A stretch of 64,000 nucleotides of DNA, taken from positions 124,001-188,000 of the forward strand of contig JAVBLM010000019.1 of assembly GCA_031553535.1 (NCBI GenBank). The letters run 5' to 3'. Shown in pieces: positions 62,710 to 64,000 of the stretch. The notes beneath the pieces were generated by a model. It did not search any database and was not told where the DNA came from. It worked only from the letters and a program-made list of their open reading frames with translations. Within the stretch, counting starts at the first letter, position 1. Each line of letters begins with the position of its first letter. The position numbers and the translations under genes were made by a program. The DNA is from JAIROC01 sp031553535. GTDB lineage: Bacteria; Bacteroidota; Bacteroidia; Bacteroidales; WCHB1-69.

Positions 62710-64000
62710 TTAGTCAAAAGTTACTTCCAATGCTAAACTACGTAACTCATTTACCAACACGTTAAATGATTCAGGTAATCCCGGAGGAGGCGGAACCTCT
62801 CCCTTAACTATCGCTTCGTATGTTTTTGCTCTACCCACAACATCATCTGATTTGACAGTTAGTATTTCCTGAAGAATATTTGCGGCTCCAAATGCCTCTA
62901 GAGCCCAAACTTCCATTTCTCCAAAACGTTGTCCTCCAAATTGAGCTTTACCTCCTAATGGCTGTTGAGTAATCAATGAATACGGTCCTATAGAACGTGC
63001 ATGCATCTTATCGTCAACCATATGGTGAAGTTTCAGCATATAAATATAACCAACAGTTACAGGCTGTTCAAAGCGCTCACCGGTTCCTCCATCATAAAGA
63101 TAAACACTTCCATTTTCCGGCAAGCCAGCTTTTTTCAGATAAGTATTCACTTCTTCGATAGATGCACCATCAAAAATGGGAGTTCCAAAACTCAACCCTA
63201 ACTCTTTACCTGCCCAACCTAAGATTGTTTCATAAATCTGTCCTATATTCATACGAGAAGGCACTCCTAACGGATTTAAAACAATATCAACAGGAGTTCC
63301 ATTTTCCATAAACGGCATATCTTCTTCACGAACAATCTTTGCGACAATCCCTTTATTACCGTGACGACCAGCCATTTTATCTCCAACTCTAAGCTTACGT
63401 TTATTTGCTAAATAAACCTTCGCCATTTGAACAATACCTGCCGGAAGCTCATCTCCAACTGTAATCGTAAATTTCTTACGTGTAGTAACAGCAACTAATT
63501 CACGTAATTTCTCATTGTAATTACGAACAACTTGTTCTACCATAGAGTTAATTTTCTGATCCGTTGTCCAGCCGGAATGATTTACTATGCTATAATCAAT
63601 AGTTGATAATGCTTTTTGCGAGAATTTAAGTCCACGTGGGATTAAAATGTTTTTAACATTATCGGCTACTCCATGAGAAAGTTTACCTTCTAGAATCTTA
63701 TAAAGCTTTCCTACCAGTTTATTCTTTAATATATCTGCTTCCTTTTCAAAATGAAGCTCAACATCCTTAACCGTTTCCTTTTCTTTTATTTTACCTTTTC
63801 GGGTTTTAAGCATCCTTGAGAACAAACGATTATCCAACACAACTCCTTCCGTTGAAGGTGGTGCTTTTAAAGAAGCATCTTTCACATCTCCTGCCTTATC
63901 TCCAAAAATCGCACGTAATAATTTCTCCTCTGGGGTAGGATAAGATTCACCTTTAGGAGTTATTTTTCCGATTAAGATATCCCCTTCTTTAACATGAGCT
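62710..64000 (-). CDS. rpoB: DNA-directed RNA polymerase subunit beta, C-terminal part
   Basis: The gene runs off the right edge of the window, leaving about 430 C-terminal residues. The frame is open to the edge (HVKEGDILIGKITPKGES). Conserved blocks include KRKLRVGDKMAGRHGNKGIV, DGGTGERFEQPVTVGYIYML, and QPLGGKAQFGGQRFGEMEVW with the C-terminal GEMEVWALEAFGAA. The rifampicin-binding clusters lie outside the window. It is followed by rpoC after 59 bp. Confidence 0.98.
   Translation of the reverse strand, partial: AHVKEGDILIGKITPKGESYPTPEEKLLRAIFGDKAGDVKDASLKAPPSTEGVVLDNRLFSRMLKTRKGKIKEKETVKDVELHFEKEADILKNKLVGKLYKILEGKLSHGVADNVKNILIPRGLKFSQKALSTIDYSIVNHSGWTTDQKINSMVEQVVRNYNEKLRELVAVTTRKKFTITVGDELPAGIVQMAKVYLANKRKLRVGDKMAGRHGNKGIVAKIVREEDMPFMENGTPVDIVLNPLGVPSRMNIGQIYETILGWAGKELGLSFGTPIFDGASIEEVNTYLKKAGLPENGSVYLYDGGTGERFEQPVTVGYIYMLKLHHMVDDKMHARSIGPYSLITQQPLGGKAQFGGQRFGEMEVWALEAFGAANILQEILTVKSDDVVGRAKTYEAIVKGEVPPPPGLPESFNVLVNELRSLALEVTFD

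Overview
The window is chromosomal DNA of a member of the Bacteroidales (phylum Bacteroidota). The evidence is low GC, promoters of the TAnnTTTG type with no Shine-Dalgarno consensus, a DUF3822 gene beside rsmD, DUF3467 beside rpoC, a GWxTD protein, SprB-type repeats, and a sodium-pumping methylmalonyl-CoA decarboxylase set. I cannot name the genus from the sequence alone.

Layout. (1) 0.5-4.5 kb, minus strand: a tight operon of a small exported protein, DUF3822, rsmD, yicC and a YD-repeat secreted protein. (2) 4.7-9.2 kb, minus: a methylmalonyl-CoA decarboxylase/epimerase operon (oadG-like, biotin carrier, oadB-like, mce, mmdA), the succinate-to-propionate step, followed upstream by nhaD and small membrane proteins. 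(3) 12.9-17 kb: a lone glycosyltransferase, deoC with DUF2147, ruvC and a sigma-70-family factor. (4) 18.3-32.2 kb, minus: apbE followed by a 4245-residue secreted surface protein whose core is 16 SprB-like repeats arranged as four copies of a four-repeat block; its 3' end looks frameshifted and truncated. (5) 33.8-41.3 kb, minus: surface-glycan genes (GDP-fucose: gmd, fcl; GDP-heptose: hddA, hddC), a methyltransferase, a glycosyltransferase and a GWxTD protein. (6) 41.5-44.3 kb, plus: tRNA-Gly(CCC), ftsY, ispH, pyrF. (7) 44.8-48 kb: AraC-type regulator, esterase, half-size EamA transporter. (8) 48-53.1 kb, minus: lpxK, purine nucleoside phosphorylase, holB, ABC-F. (9) 53.2-55.2 kb, plus: Nif3-like and zinc-ribbon proteins. 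(10) 55.2-56.65 kb, minus: a decayed group II intron. (11) 56.7-64 kb, minus: CNNM/CBS protein and rpoB(partial)-rpoC-DUF3467.

The most unusual feature lies between the genes. Six non-coding tandem arrays (near 0.1, 9.7, 17.9, 33.2, 45.5 and 55.9 kb) have unrelated sequences but almost the same unit length, 41-44 bp. Most units carry a short hairpin. In several arrays the stems keep pairing through A-T to G-C or G.T exchanges, and the wobble pairs are consistently on the plus-strand transcript. One array lies inside the dead group II intron. Alongside are MITE-like elements with 18-bp terminal inverted repeats and dispersed palindromic words. Together they look like a family of structured intergenic minisatellites of unknown function.
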